NCBI GenBank assembly: GCA_023014335.1
Contig: JAECYW010000016.1
Span: forward strand, 1,612,001 to 1,676,000
DNA: 64,000 nt
Source: Galerina marginata
Taxonomy: Eukaryota > Basidiomycota > Agaricomycetes > Agaricales > Galerinaceae
Direction of reading: 5' to 3'
Below are positions 34,884-45,843 of the stretch, piece after piece. The notes beneath the pieces are model-generated. The model was not told the DNA's origin. It worked only from the letters and a program-made list of their open reading frames with translations, and made no database searches. The first letter of the stretch is position 1. The number at the start of each line of letters is the position of its first letter. The position numbers and the translations under genes were made by a program.

Positions 34884-36542
34884 ATGGTCTCCATATTATC
34901 ACCTTCCTTCCTTGCGCGTCGTCTCTCACCTTCTCTTTCTTTCCTATCTAGAAGATCCATGGCTACCCAAGGCCCGTTCAAGCAAGCACCTCATAAGTTT
35001 GTCTTTCTCCGCTTTTCCTGTTCCTTATCTCATTTCATCTCTGCAGACTCCTGGTGTAAGTTGACACGGTTAGAGCCAGGTCTGCGCTCACCCTACACAG
35101 CATCCCAGGTCCCATCGAGGTCGCCGATGAGGTCCTCTACGCCAATGCCCACCCCTCAATGTCACATGTGTCCCCAGACTTTGTCCCCGTCTTTGGCGAC
35201 TGCATCCGCATGACCAGAGAGGTCCTATTCTCAAAGGATGCGCAACCCTTTCTCATCAGCGGAAGTGGTACCCTTGGCTGGGATCAGGTAAGTGTCGTGC
35301 GATTTCAATTGTTCAACGTCTGGACGCGCTCTAGGTCGCAGCAAATGTCGTTGAACCAGGCGAAACTGCTCTCGTGCTCAACACCGGGTATTTCGGCGAC
35401 AGCTTCACGGATTGGTGAGTCCGAGTTTCGCGTCCACAACCTTCTTGTTTAACAGAAATAAACGCGAAAGTCTTGAAACATATGGTGCAAAGGTCACCCA
35501 ACTCAAAGCCCCTATTGGCGGCACCGTCCCTTTCGACACCATCGCCTCTGCTCTCCAAGCGAAATCCTACAAGGTCCTCACGTTTACCCACGTCGACACG
35601 TCTACTGGCGTTCTTTCCGATGCCGCCCGCATTGCCGAGACCGTCCGTCGCGTTTCCCCCAAGACCCTCGTCGTCATGGACGCCGTGTGCAGCGTCGCGT
35701 CAGAAGAGATCAAGTTCGATGAGTGGGACTTGGATGTGGTATTGTCTGCCAGCCAGAAAGGATTGGGAACTCCACCTGGTTTGAGCGTGTTAGTCGCCAG
35801 CAAGCGAGCTATTGGCGCGTGGGAGGATAGGAAGAAGAGGGGCGTGAGGGAGGGAAGCTATTATGCGAGTTGGGGAAAGTGGGTCGCGTCTTTTTCTGGA
35901 TTGGCTAGGCGGATATTTATGGATTTTGGTGTTTAGGTGGCTTCCGATCATGAAGGCGTATGAATCTGGGTCACCTGCATATTTTGCCACACCGCCAGTC
36001 AATCTCATTTACGCGTTCCACGCGTCTCTGTCGCTCATCACAGCGAAATCTTCTTCATCAAGTAAGTTTTTCTTTTGATACGATCCATTTCCTACTCACT
36101 GAATTGTTTTTCAGTGCCATCATTGTCTGAACGTTTTGCGATGCATCACGCTGCGTCTGAGCGCATTAAGTCTGCAGCTCGTTCTTTGGGACTCAAGCAA
36201 CTGGCTCTTCAGGAATCCGAGGCGGCCAACGGAATGACGGCGTTATATTTCCCCGAAGGCGTGAAAGCAGCGGATCTGTTACCTAGAATGGGGAAGAAAG
36301 GCGTCGTTGTCGCTGGAGGTCTGTTGGGCTCGATCAAAGGTGGGTTAAGACTTTTGTTATGTTTTACTTTGTTGGGCAACGCTCATTGGAATTGGCTCTT
36401 AGACACATATTTCCGAATAGGACATATGGGTGTGTCGGTCGTGGATACGGAGCGCGGTGACATTGAGACCATCGTTAAAGCGCTTGGAGAGTCGTTGGAT
36501 GAGATCTGGGAGGAGAAGGGAATCAAGAAGGTCGGCCAATAG
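34884..36542 (+). CDS. AGX1: Alanine-glyoxylate aminotransferase, copy A, with mitochondrial-type leader
   Basis: This PLP enzyme transfers the amino group of alanine to glyoxylate, giving glycine and pyruvate. The spliced protein contains KLLVIPGPIEVADEVLYAN, SHVSPDFVPVFGDC, SGSGTLGWDQVAANVVEPG, HVDTSTGVLSD, DAVCSVASEEI and the lysine block LDVVLSASQKGLGTPPGLS; that Lys binds PLP. C-terminally, YFRIGHMG holds the substrate-carboxylate Arg. Family members start near MATQGPFKQAPHK (ATG at 34959). An in-frame upstream ATG at 34884 adds 25 residues (MVSILSPSFLARRLSPSL, then SFLSRRS), rich in Arg/Ser/Leu and free of acidic residues, a good mitochondrial presequence. The C-terminus is VGQ, not a peroxisomal signal. 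A second copy lies at 44396-45843 on the other strand with conserved intron phase before IPGPI. Confidence 0.9.
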
Positions 36543-37087
36543 ATGTGTTTTATGATACCAGAGATGAAGCTATATGTGGTTAGAAGCTCTGTCGGTTAGA
36601 AGAAACGGAATATTTACGCTTGCAATCTACCATACCCCTTGAGTTTTACATGTCGCTTTGAAATCTGGCACGAGGGTACGATCCCCGGGAAGGGAAAATG
36701 TCAGCGGATATTTTTTTTTTCTTTACATGCTTTCCTGTAAAAGTCGACGTCGATTATTATTTTTCACCGTAAGACGAGTCGTGTTCAGTCATGATCAGGC
36801 TTGAACCAGAATTTTGGGATCCTTTGTGAAACCTCAAATTCTTGTAAATGTTCTCAGAGTTCCGCTTCACATTTTTTTTAAAAAAAAACACGAATGGTTT
36901 CTTTGGGAGGTTTACAGTAGGCAATTTTCTCGTCGCCGTCAACGACGCACATTGCAGACCATATAAGGTCGTATTTTGTCTACAAAAGGAAAGTAAACTT
37001 CGGCCCCGAGAAGCCCTAACATCAAGCAAGCACAAACAACGGCAATTCAAGCAAGTCGAGCAGGTTCGACCTTCGTTCAAGTCCAGG
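36543..37087. other. Intergenic region between aminotransferase copy A and BUB3
   Basis: Aminotransferase 3' UTR and BUB3 promoter. Poly-T and poly-A runs occur near 36710 and 36880. No other gene is seen. Confidence 0.45.
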
Positions 37088-38460
37088 ATGTCGTCAAACT
37101 TCGGTATGTTCTGCGTTTAGTTGAGATTACGGGTACGACTAACCATCCTTTGTTTACGCAGATGAACTGAGCTACACGACTCCACCGTCGCCACCCTTTG
37201 ACAGTATCTCTTCGATTCGCTACTCGCCCACTAATCCTGATCAGCTCTTGGTTTCTTCATGGGATACAGTACGTTTTAACTCATTTTATATGGGTCATTG
37301 TGCTGATATTCTTTTTTAAATATTAGACTGTGCGTTTCTATGACATAGGAGAGAGTGGGGTCAAGCAGAGCGAGGCAAAGGCCAAATTCGACCATCGGGC
37401 GGCTGTGCTCGCTTGTTCGTTCTCGGCGGATGCATCGCAGGCTTATAGTGGTGGATTGGATACTGCGGTTAGAGAGTAGGTGCTCGTTTGTTGTTTGAGA
37501 TTATGGAACTCCGTCTGATAGGTTTTTGAATAGGTTGGACTTAACAACTGAGAAAATGACGAACCTTGGCACGCATAACGATTCGGTCTCTTCGATGACC
37601 TTTACACGTACCAGCAGTCCGTCTTTCTTTACTATTCTACCTTTGCCATCCTGATTGTCTGCCTAGATGCCCTCATCACTGGTTCATGGGATCGCACATT
37701 GCGCTTTTGGGACCCGCGCGCCTCCACTGCTCAGCAGAGCACGCACTCCACCCCCGAACGGATATACGCCATCGACCATGTCAATAACACGCTCGTAGTC
37801 GCGATGGCGAGTCGGCTGTTCCACATTTACGACATCAGGAAGATGGACAAACCTGCGCAGGAGAGGGAGAGTAGCTTGAAGTATATGACAAGGTCGTTGG
37901 CGTGTATGCCTGATGGGCAAGGTCTGTCTACTAGTTCTGTCTCTGTGTCGCCTGTACTAAGTTTCTTCTACGAATGACTAACAGGTTACGCAACCGCCTC
38001 AGTAGAAGGTCGCATAGCTGTCGAATACTTCGACCCGTCCCCGGCCTCGCAGGAGAAAAAATACGCGTTCAAGTGCCACAGGCAGACCATCAACGATGTG
38101 GACCACGTCTGGCCCGTCAACGCGCTCGCTTTCCACCCTGTGTACAACACCTTCGCGTCCGCGGGCTCTGATGGCACAGTGTCGATCTGGGACCACAAGG
38201 TCAAGAAGCGCCTGCGGCAGTACCCCAAGTACCCTGGGCCGGTGGCGGCAGTTGCGTTCAACTGCGATGGGTCGAAGGTCGCGGTTGGGGTGAGCTATAC
38301 GTGGGACGAGGGCGAGGCCGGGTTGAAGGCTGGTGCTGTTACGCCGTGGTTGGGTGTTAGGAAGGTCGGAGATGAAGTCAAGGTGCGTCCATCTGGATCC
38401 TTCATTCTTAAAACATTTTCTGACGCCTATTTTCAACAGCCAAAATCCTGGGCGGGATAA
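37088..38460 (+). CDS. BUB3: BUB3 spindle-assembly checkpoint WD40 protein
   Basis: BUB3 is the WD40 adaptor that recruits BUB1 and BUBR1/MAD3 to phosphorylated kinetochore MELT motifs. The first exon is only a few codons (MSSNF before GTATGT). It then reads DELSYTTPPSPPFDSISSIR, YSPTNPDQLLVSSWDTTVR, ACSFSADASQAYSGGLDTAV, DALITGSWDRTLRFWDPRA, VAMASRLFHIYDIRKMDKP, GYATASVEGRIAVEYFDP and KKYAFKCHRQTINDVDHVWP. It continues with ALAFHPVYNTFASAGSDGTV and WDHKVKKRLRQYPKYPGPV, ending in KSWAG at 38460. The EGRIAVEYFD and KYAFKCHR blocks are diagnostic for BUB3 among WD40 proteins. About six introns are present. Confidence 0.94.
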
Positions 38461-39773
38461 AAAATCACCTTATATCAGGTTGGGGACTCAGAGATGGTAG
38501 GCGTGTCGCCTTGTATGCTTATATGACTCAGAGGCATATGTATATAGGAAGCTCAAGAATGTCACTGGAGTTAAATAAAACGATTGTCTACCCCCCCAAA
38601 TGTTGCGCTTCAATTAGATAAGTATAGCCTCGTCAGGATTGGCTCGTCGGTCCCGATTTCAAGCTGCAAAATTGGAAGAAATGAAATTGTTGTACTCGGC
38701 GTTTGTGGCTCTGGCGCTGATCGTTTTACTCAGTGGCCGATTCACTTACGAAATGGACAGAAACGAATTAAAATTATCGTCAGTTTTTTGTGAGTGTTGT
38801 TACCTGATTGTGAAGATCCTGGCGTCATTCGTAACGCTGGACTAGAAAATTTTGAGAAAATCACAAGTCGAACCCACTGCAAACTCTAGAATGACGACAC
38901 TGGCAATCCCCCTTTGGATTAATGTCTTGAGGCTCATGTGTGTACCAGTTGCCCATTGAGCTTCAACCACCGTACTTGTTCTTCCACTTCGCCAAGATCC
39001 GACGGGACCTCTAGGCTCTGGGCAATGAGGTAAGGACTTGTTCTTCCGCCATAGCCCTCTTACCGCCTATCATTGAAGTCGTTATTCTGTCAAGAGTGGA
39101 GTGTGCGTGAGTCCTTGCAGTTGTATCAAAGGGTGATATGAGGACTTATAACTATGTCAGAACGGAGACGGAGGTGACAGACCGACAGCCGTGAGAGGAT
39201 GACATAGATGTTCGGAACAGAAAGCCTTTTAGAACGAGAGACCAGCTAAAAAATCTAAAGGCTCTTGCTTATAGTCTATTCGATAATGCGGCGCTGCTGG
39301 TTATGCCACAAGATGGTGAAACGTGGACCGAGAGGTAAGTGAACCTTTCTTCGCCTTTTTGCACAGATAGTTTCTCACTACATATGTTTTCCAGGCATAA
39401 CATGTCACTTCGGAGATCACTTCTTCAACAGACCGAGATTCAGATGACGAATGATGCTGACGCTGATACCTCTCTACTTGTCAAACTTGACACAGTGACG
39501 AAGGAATCAAGGACTGACGCAGGGCTAAACTTCGGTATGTCTCTCCGTTACCTCAAGATTTGGGTGCAGCTTGATGGAAATATAGGTTACACTTCTCAGG
39601 GAGACCGATGGTTGTCTTCGATTCCGGGTTTCTCGCTTTTTCTTCCTGGACATTCTGGGATACCTATTGTTCGAGTTACATACCCCTGACTGAAAGCCGA
39701 AATCTTTAAAAGCCAATCGTTCTGACGCTCCAATTGAGCGGGCATCATTCCCTATTTCTGATCTTTTTCAAAT
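38461..39773. other. Intergenic region upstream of the FAD oxidase gene
   Basis: No supported gene. Plus-strand open frame 39339-39689 has unremarkable content and no start context or family match. The region close to 39774 should hold the oxidase promoter. Confidence 0.45.
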
Positions 39774-41819
39774 ATGCTCTCGCAAGCAGGATATATCAGC
39801 TTTCTATTACTTCCTCTTTTGGTATCCGGGGCCATACCAGGCTTACTCCAGCCAAGGCTCTTGCTCGATCCTGTATGTCTCCAGATCGCCGGCGCTGTAT
39901 CGTCTGCAAGTGACGTGTATTATGCAGGTGAAATTTACATGCACAAATTACCGTTTCTCCGAGCTGATCCGTTACTTACCAAGGACACCCATTATTCCTG
40001 AAGGGAATTTACCATTGGGCAAGCTCGAGCAGCCAGCTCTCCAACTGCGTTGTCGAACCAGGAACACCAGCGGACATTGGAAATATTGTAAGTTTTAGTC
40101 GTCTTCATGATCGTAGAGTGATACTCCAGACTTACGGTAAAGCATGGAACGTAGCTTGGCATATTAGGCAGTACCAACACGCCTTTTGCGGTACGGCAAT
40201 ATATTTATTCATTCTTGAACCCTTTGATCTTAATTGCCTCTTAAGGTCAAAGGCGGGGGTCATGCCTCAAACCCTGGGTTTTCTTCTACAACTGGCGTCC
40301 ATATCTCAATGTACCGGTTTTCAGAGGTCACGTATAACCAGGCGGCTCAAACTGTTGTGATTGGCGCCGGTTTGATATGGGACGATGTTTACGCTGCCCT
40401 GGAACCCCACAACGTGAACGTCGTTGGCGGTCGCGTATCTGGCGTCGGTGTAGCCGGGTTCACTCTCGGAGGAGGTGCGTCGTGTTCATGACCCAAATGT
40501 CAATTAGGGTTTCATTTTCTGCTAGGCTATTCATGGAAGACAAATCAATATGGATTGACCGTCGATACTGTCACCGCATTCGAGCTTGTCAAACCAAATG
40601 GGAACGTGGTCACTGTGACACAGGCATCGGATCCTGCACTTTTCTCTGCTCTGAAGGTCCGTAAACGTAGATCTGAGAGATATTAAGGATGCTAAACAAA
40701 ATTTCTCTTAGGGTGGTTTCAACAACTTTGTCAGTGGATGGGTTCCATTTAACCTACATCTCGTTGAATGCTCTTGCTGACTCTGCGTCAGGGAATCGTA
40801 ACTAGATTTACCCTTAAAACGTTCCCTCAAACCGAAGTTTGGGTATGCAGATGCTTGATTCTTCACTGTACTTTACTGATCTACGTATTATTCTATAGGG
40901 CGGACTGATTACGATTACTGAATCACATATCCATGATGTGACATTGGCCACTGCAGCCTTCGCGGCGAACGTAAATGATCCAAAGGCAGCTATCATCACT
41001 ACTTATAACTTTGTGGCCGGATCGGTATGCATCTTTATTAGCGTATCAGCCTACAGAACCATTTAGTCACCTCTTCTCCAGCCTGGTATCTCGCAGCTTC
41101 TTTTCTATGACGGCCCCACCCCACCCGCTGGAATATTTGACGATTTCCTTGCAATACCTTACTTTACCAAAGACATCAGTACGCGGAGTTTCTTGTCGCT
41201 TGTCCAGTCGTCGCCCGCGAATGTAACGAGCGGAACACGGTATGAACGTAATCCTTTTGTGCTATTCTTAACCGCTTAGTTTAAATTAGTGGGGTGTTTA
41301 ATTCTGTTTCCGTCCTTTCGTACACCCCAGCTCTTTTGGATGTTATCCTGAACGAGACGGTCGTACGTGATTCACGGCTTTTGAGAATTAGCCACTTTTC
41401 GCTGACGCCTATCGATATAGTTTTGGGGAGCTGCACTCAGCTTGAAGACCGGTGTTTTCATCTCCTATGAAGTCGAACCATTCCTTCCTACCATTTACAC
41501 CCACAACTCCGATACAACAGCCTTTCCACCAGTTCGGTCCTTGGGTCTCCTGCCTTTCAATATCTACTACGCTTGGCTATCTGACCTTTTCGACGACGAT
41601 TTCCACGCAGCTGCAAAAACAAGTGCTGCAACTATTCACAACGCTGCCGTTTCTGAAGGACAATCGTCGTTGGTCGGTGCACCTGTCTACCCAAACTATG
41701 CGATATTCGATACTCCATTGTCGAATATCTACGGTAGCAACCTCCCAGCTCTGCAGAGCCTCAAGGCTTCAGTGGACCCTGATAATGTGATGGGCCTTGC
41801 AGGCGGCTTCAAATTTTGA
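39774..41819 (+). CDS. Secreted FAD-linked oxidase of the berberine-bridge (VAO) family
   Basis: The protein starts with a signal peptide (MLSQAGYISFLLLPLLVSGA) and a short pro-region. The FAD-binding fold follows: SNCVVEPGTPADIGNI, VKGGGHASNPGFSSTTGVHI, TVVIGAGLIWDDVYAALEP, NVVGGRVSGVGVAGFTLGGG and GYSWKTNQYGLTVDTVTAFE. It continues with NFGIVTRFTLKTFPQTEVWG. The C-terminus has the BBE-type segment with YPNYAIFDTPLSNIYG and DPDNVMGLAGGFKF. The His in GGGH can anchor FAD covalently. Where bicovalent oxidases carry Cys in GGRC, this protein has Val (GGRVSGVG), so attachment is probably single. Such enzymes oxidise sugars or alcohols with O2, releasing H2O2; substrate unknown. About ten introns are seen. 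Confidence 0.9.
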
Positions 41820-43002
41820 CGAACATATCATACTTCATGTACATTACTCTCCCTTGCGTAAAGTAAATCTCTGCAAGCTATTCAATCACGCAGTTCCTCA
41901 TTAATTTGCACTGTACACTTCAAAGACTTTTCCCGTTTATTTTGCAACTGTGTACCCATGGACTCTGATCTTATCTTATACTCGAGTAGTCATATTCACG
42001 TGACTCGAGATCGCACTCAGTTTTCATTTTTGGAATTCCTTCTTCTTAACCTTTACCGTAACGTCCGTCCTGTATCTGTCCAGTTCTCGACGACGACAAT
42101 ACAACGTGGTACTATCAAGCTTGTGACCACTCAGCGACGCTTCCCGACAAGCAGCCTTTCATCATGATCTTTCATCCATATCCGGCCATCGGTTATTGAT
42201 ACCCACCTTGATTTTCCCTTCTCATTGTTTCCTGATGGTGGCACTTGTGGGTCCACAATTCAGCGGGATATTAGGCATCCACAATCCAATTGGTATAAGC
42301 ACAAGCTGATATAAAGGCTAGTTTATCTCACTACTGAAATCGGGAGCGTCTAGTCCCAACTATGTATACGGAAGTGCCTATTCAAGCTTCAGCGCTAGAA
42401 ACAACCAACAGCCGGACTTGCACATCTCATTGCAGCCCGCTTGCCGGTCGAACGAAATCGGCCTGAGTGACCTTTTCACTTCAGAAACAATGATGTGATC
42501 TATCGTCGCAGACAAACCATTGTAAGAATCGGTCTTATGGTCATATCCATTGATATGAAGTACATTGGTTGCGACCCATAATTTATCCATCTTTCTTTCG
42601 AAGCATGGTTCCAGGAGGCGAACCCCCTGTACCTGCCTTTTCACATCACACAACGAGTCCGATTCTTCCAGCAGAGCCGTTGCTGCGTCCTAAACCTCCG
42701 GTCAGACTCTATATCCATTTTTATTGTCAATGTTGCTCTTACCTCATTTCAAATTTTAACAGATAACAGAGTCAGTGTCTGGGGAAGAATGCTAATAGCC
42801 ACCGAATAATGCTCTCCGTAGACATTTTGCACAGTCGCTTGTGGGGCTCGGACAGTTCAAACACCTTGCGCGAGGCAGACGCGATTCCGAGTCGGACGAA
42901 AATTAGTTCAGTCTTACATCCTTGCTTATGTAACGCTCAGAAACTCAACGAGACCCTCAGACCCCAGTTCGAGTCGGCTACTGTCCTTTAACCACAACTG
43001 CC
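41820..43002. other. Intergenic region without a supported gene
   Basis: Several short unmatched frames only. A CACGTG core lies near 41998. It should include the oxidase 3' UTR and the promoter of the small coiled-coil gene. Confidence 0.4.
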
Positions 43003-43695
43003 ATGATATCTACATCAATTCGACTTTTCCCCACCTCTATTTCCAAAAAATGGGAGTCTCAAACCTTGGATCTTTCGTTGCAACCTTCCGACGGTCAGCC
43101 GACACCCAACGAAATGGCTAAAGCGCTACTGGAATTCCACCTCGACCACCCTGAGAGCCTCGACGATTCTTGGGACTATCCGACGATCACCAAGTCCTCA
43201 TCTGTAGAATATTGGGTTACTCGGCCTAGCCCCAAGGATAGAACGAAGCTGAGAAAAAAGGAGATTGCCTCATCCCCTGAAATGTGCGTTCAAGTTGTCA
43301 TTCTCTTAGACTCTCCGATGGCTAATGTCTTCATAGCATATCTAATCTTGTCAAGGAAGCGGAGGATTTAATTGAACAGATAAACGCTATGAAGACGCGT
43401 TCTAAAACTATAGGGGCGAAACTTGAAGAGTTAAGAGAGGCAACTGAAGCACTCCGACAGGATGCGCTCCACAGCGTCGCAATCAGAGCTGAGCGGATCA
43501 AAGCGGCGTTGCCCTCTCATGAAGATATTTTACATCTTGAAACGTTGAATCGAGCGCTGCAAGGTGAGTTTTCTATAAGGAATTCAATCCATCCTACCTT
43601 ATCACACAACGTCAGCCCTGGATGATATCATAGCCCTGGATGATATCATAACGAATGCAAACCGAATGTCAAATCTTGGAATCACAATGCGTTGA
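43003..43695 (+). CDS. Small coiled-coil protein of unknown function
   Basis: The spliced reading gives about 190 residues. It starts MISTSIRLFPTSISKKWESQ, then has LDLSLQPSDGQPTPNEMA, WDYPTITKSSSVEYWVTRP and a basic segment RTKLRKKEI. After the intron (GTGCGT to TTCATAG) comes a helical part: NLVKEAEDLIEQINAMKTRS, IGAKLEELREATEALRQDAL and HEDILHLETLNRAL. This is a probable coiled coil. The last exon begins with a tandemly duplicated ALDDII segment and ends NLGITMR. Intron junctions keep frame and codon use is coding-like. No family was recognised; a small structural subunit, for example of a kinetochore-like complex, is only a guess. It lies next to a MITE-like element. Confidence 0.6.
43616..43651 (+). 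repeat. 18-bp tandem duplication at the start of the last exon
   Basis: Two adjacent copies of an 18-bp unit starting CCCTGGATGATATCATA (43616-43633 and 43634-43651), differing only in the final base. The first copy ends in TAG, so an AG precedes both copies. Confidence 0.85.
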
Positions 43696-43871
43696 ACACA
43701 GAGGGCCAAAAGGAGTTCAAGGAGAAAAAACTGGGGTATAGTAAGCTCGAATCACCTCCAAGTTTCGGCTTCAACAAACTGATCAGCCTCTAGTCGCCCA
43801 AATTTTGTCAACAGGAGCCCAGTGACCCTCGTTCAACCATTCACAATGTCTTTCATTATTACTGGCGCAGA
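43696..43871. other. Downstream flank of the coiled-coil gene
   Basis: Short 3' flank between the coiled-coil gene and the MITE-like element. No additional feature seen. Confidence 0.4.
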
Positions 43872-44172
43872 TAAGATATGCTTCATACGTTCCGGTACCG
43901 TTTACATAAGCCTGTGACGTGATGTGACCCCGCCAAATGTGATGCATCAGATGCTTTGATGCGACCATTTTCGTTCCCCAATCCGTCGGGGCGCGATCAT
44001 CAGCCCGTTTTTCAAAAATCTGGTCCCACCGAAAGGTGGCAAATATCTAAATCTAGGGTTTGGTGGGACCAGAATTTTAATTTGGGCAGATTTACCGACG
44101 CCCCACGGGATTTGGCCAGTTTGTCACGCATTGCTTATGTAAACGGTACCAGAACGTATGAAGCATATCTTA
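43872..44172. mobile_element. 301-bp MITE-like foldback element with 40-bp terminal inverted repeats
   Basis: Bases 43872-43911 (starting TAAGATATGCTTCATACG) reappear as the reverse complement at 44133-44172 with one mismatch in 40. If the outermost TA is taken as a target duplication, the element is AGATATGC...GCATATCT flanked by TA, as in Tc1/mariner-derived MITEs. A second, inner inverted pair lies at 44019-44030 (TCTGGTCCCACC) and 44062-44073, so the element could fold into a long hairpin with an inner stem. It has no coding capacity. The two short open frames that share an AYVNGT peptide on opposite strands come from the inverted termini. Confidence 0.8.
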
Positions 44173-44395
44173 CTCTAATTTAATTGTTGCTAAAGCGGCT
44201 TTACGGGCCATAGCAGGCCTCTGAATTTTTGAGTACTCAACTTAGACGGGATCCCGGGAGTTTTGGTTGGTACAGATCCTCCTAAATTGTACCAAAGCCT
44301 GTCTTGATTCAATCCCGACAGTATTGACAGGAAGTTAGTGTCTGTAGTATTGATATAGTATAGATTTCATTCAAGGATTTAGCTCTGATTCAGGA
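44173..44395. other. 3' flank of aminotransferase copy B
   Basis: AT-rich sequence between the MITE-like element and the stop codon of the minus-strand aminotransferase. It probably carries the 3' UTR. Confidence 0.4.
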
Positions 44396-45843
44396 TCATA
44401 GGCGTGCCGTGGCCCCAGCAGCACCCTTCCTACTAATTGCGATCACCTCTTTTACCGCCTCCTCCAAAACCTTCACCACCAGCCGCACATCCCTGCCCTC
44501 CTCGCCCACCACGCTCCAGCCCATATGCCCGATGCGGATATACCGCTCCTTCACCTCCGCGACGAGCCCGCCGGCCATCACCACCCCGCGCTTGCCGACC
44601 TGGGCGAGCACGTCCGCCGCGGAGAGCGGCACGCCAGGGATGACGGGGATGTAGAGCGCCGTCATTCCGTGTGCGCGCCCGGTGGGCTCGGTTGCGACTT
44701 GGACCATCCCGAGGGCCTCTGCGGTGCGCTTGATCAGGTCGCTGGCGACGATGTGTAGTGAGAGGCGCGTGGAGAGGGAGATTGGGCCTTGGGTGATTTC
44801 GAGGAGTGAGGCGTGGTATGCTCTGACGAGGTTGACGGCGGGTGTACCGAAGTAGGCGGGCTTGTTTTGGTCGTACGCACGCATGATTGGGAGCCATCTG
44901 GATTGGAGTTGAATATTAAATTAAGGCCAATGCGAGATTAAACTCACTTGTGCCAGCTAGAGTAATATGACCCGCTCTTCACGCCGCGTTTTATCCTGTC
45001 TTCGAACAGCGCTATTGTACGCTGGCTAGCGACAAGGATACTGAGCCCAGGCGGTGCGCCCAGACCTTTCTGGCTTGCAGAAAGCACGACATCAAGACCC
45101 CACGCGTCCATCTGCACGTCTTCCGATGCGAGCGAGCACACCGCGTCCAGAACGACCAGCGTCCCGGGGCTGATGCGCCGCACGCAAGCTGCGATCGCTC
45201 GCGCGTCCGAGAGCACGCCTGTCGACGTATCGACGTGCGTGATCGTGACCATTTTGTAGGACTTTCTTGACCCCGTGTCCTTCGCCTTGCGGAGAGCACT
45301 CTCCACGTCGCCTATAGGGACAGTGCCACCCAAAGTGGACTTCAAAATGTCTACTTTGGCACCGTATGTCTCCAGACTACGATATCGATCAAGAAAGGCC
45401 AGTGCATGATGGTCAAAAACTGGACGTACCATTCTTTGAAGCCGTCCCCAAAATAGCCTGTGTGGAGTACCAGCACCCTATCGCCTGCCTCCACGAGGTT
45501 CGCGCCAACTTGATCCCACCCAAAGGTGCCGCTGCCAGCAAGGATGAATGGTGTAGATGAGGAGCCTGTATGTACGACTTCCCTAAGAGAGTGTGCATGT
45601 TACAAAAGGATAGATGTGAGTGGGTGAAATACAAGCTACCTGGTCATGTGCAATGCCTCTTGGAAGATCTTGACGAACTCTGGGGAGACATGCGAGAGTG
45701 GTGGGAGAGCCAAGGCGCGTTGAACAGTGGGAGAGAGGGGTATTGGTCCTGGAATGCTACAGTTCCATGTCAGCTAGCTTCTCTGAGAAACGAAAGAAGA
45801 GGGAGACAGACGCCAAAAGTTTCTGGGTCGTCGAGGAGGACAT
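44396..45843 (-). CDS. AGX1: Alanine-glyoxylate aminotransferase, copy B, ending in a peroxisomal ARL signal
   Basis: Paralogue of copy A. Exon 1 starts MSSSTTQKLLA (ATG 45843) and joins at GTCTGT to CTGTAG to IPGPIPLSPTVQRA. It continues with SHVSPEFVKIFQEALHMTR, LAGSGTFGWDQVGANLVEAG, HTGYFGDGF, THVDTSTGVLSDARAIAAC, DAVCSLASEDVQMDAWGLDV and the PLP-lysine block VVLSASQKGLGAPPGLSIL. Then come WLPIMRAYDQNKPAYFGTPA, GRAHGMTALYIPV, KRGVVMAGGLVAEVK and IRIGHMG with the substrate Arg. The C-terminus is GATARL; ARL fits the PTS1 pattern for peroxisomal import. A KDTGSR insertion distinguishes it from copy A. Its coding sequence is more GC-rich than copy A. Upstream in-frame sequence exists but does not resemble a presequence. 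Confidence 0.9.

Noticed and set aside
43783..44183. Open frames on both strands sharing an AYVNGT peptide, suggesting a repeated gene
   Set aside because: The shared peptide is produced by the 40-bp inverted termini of the MITE-like element.
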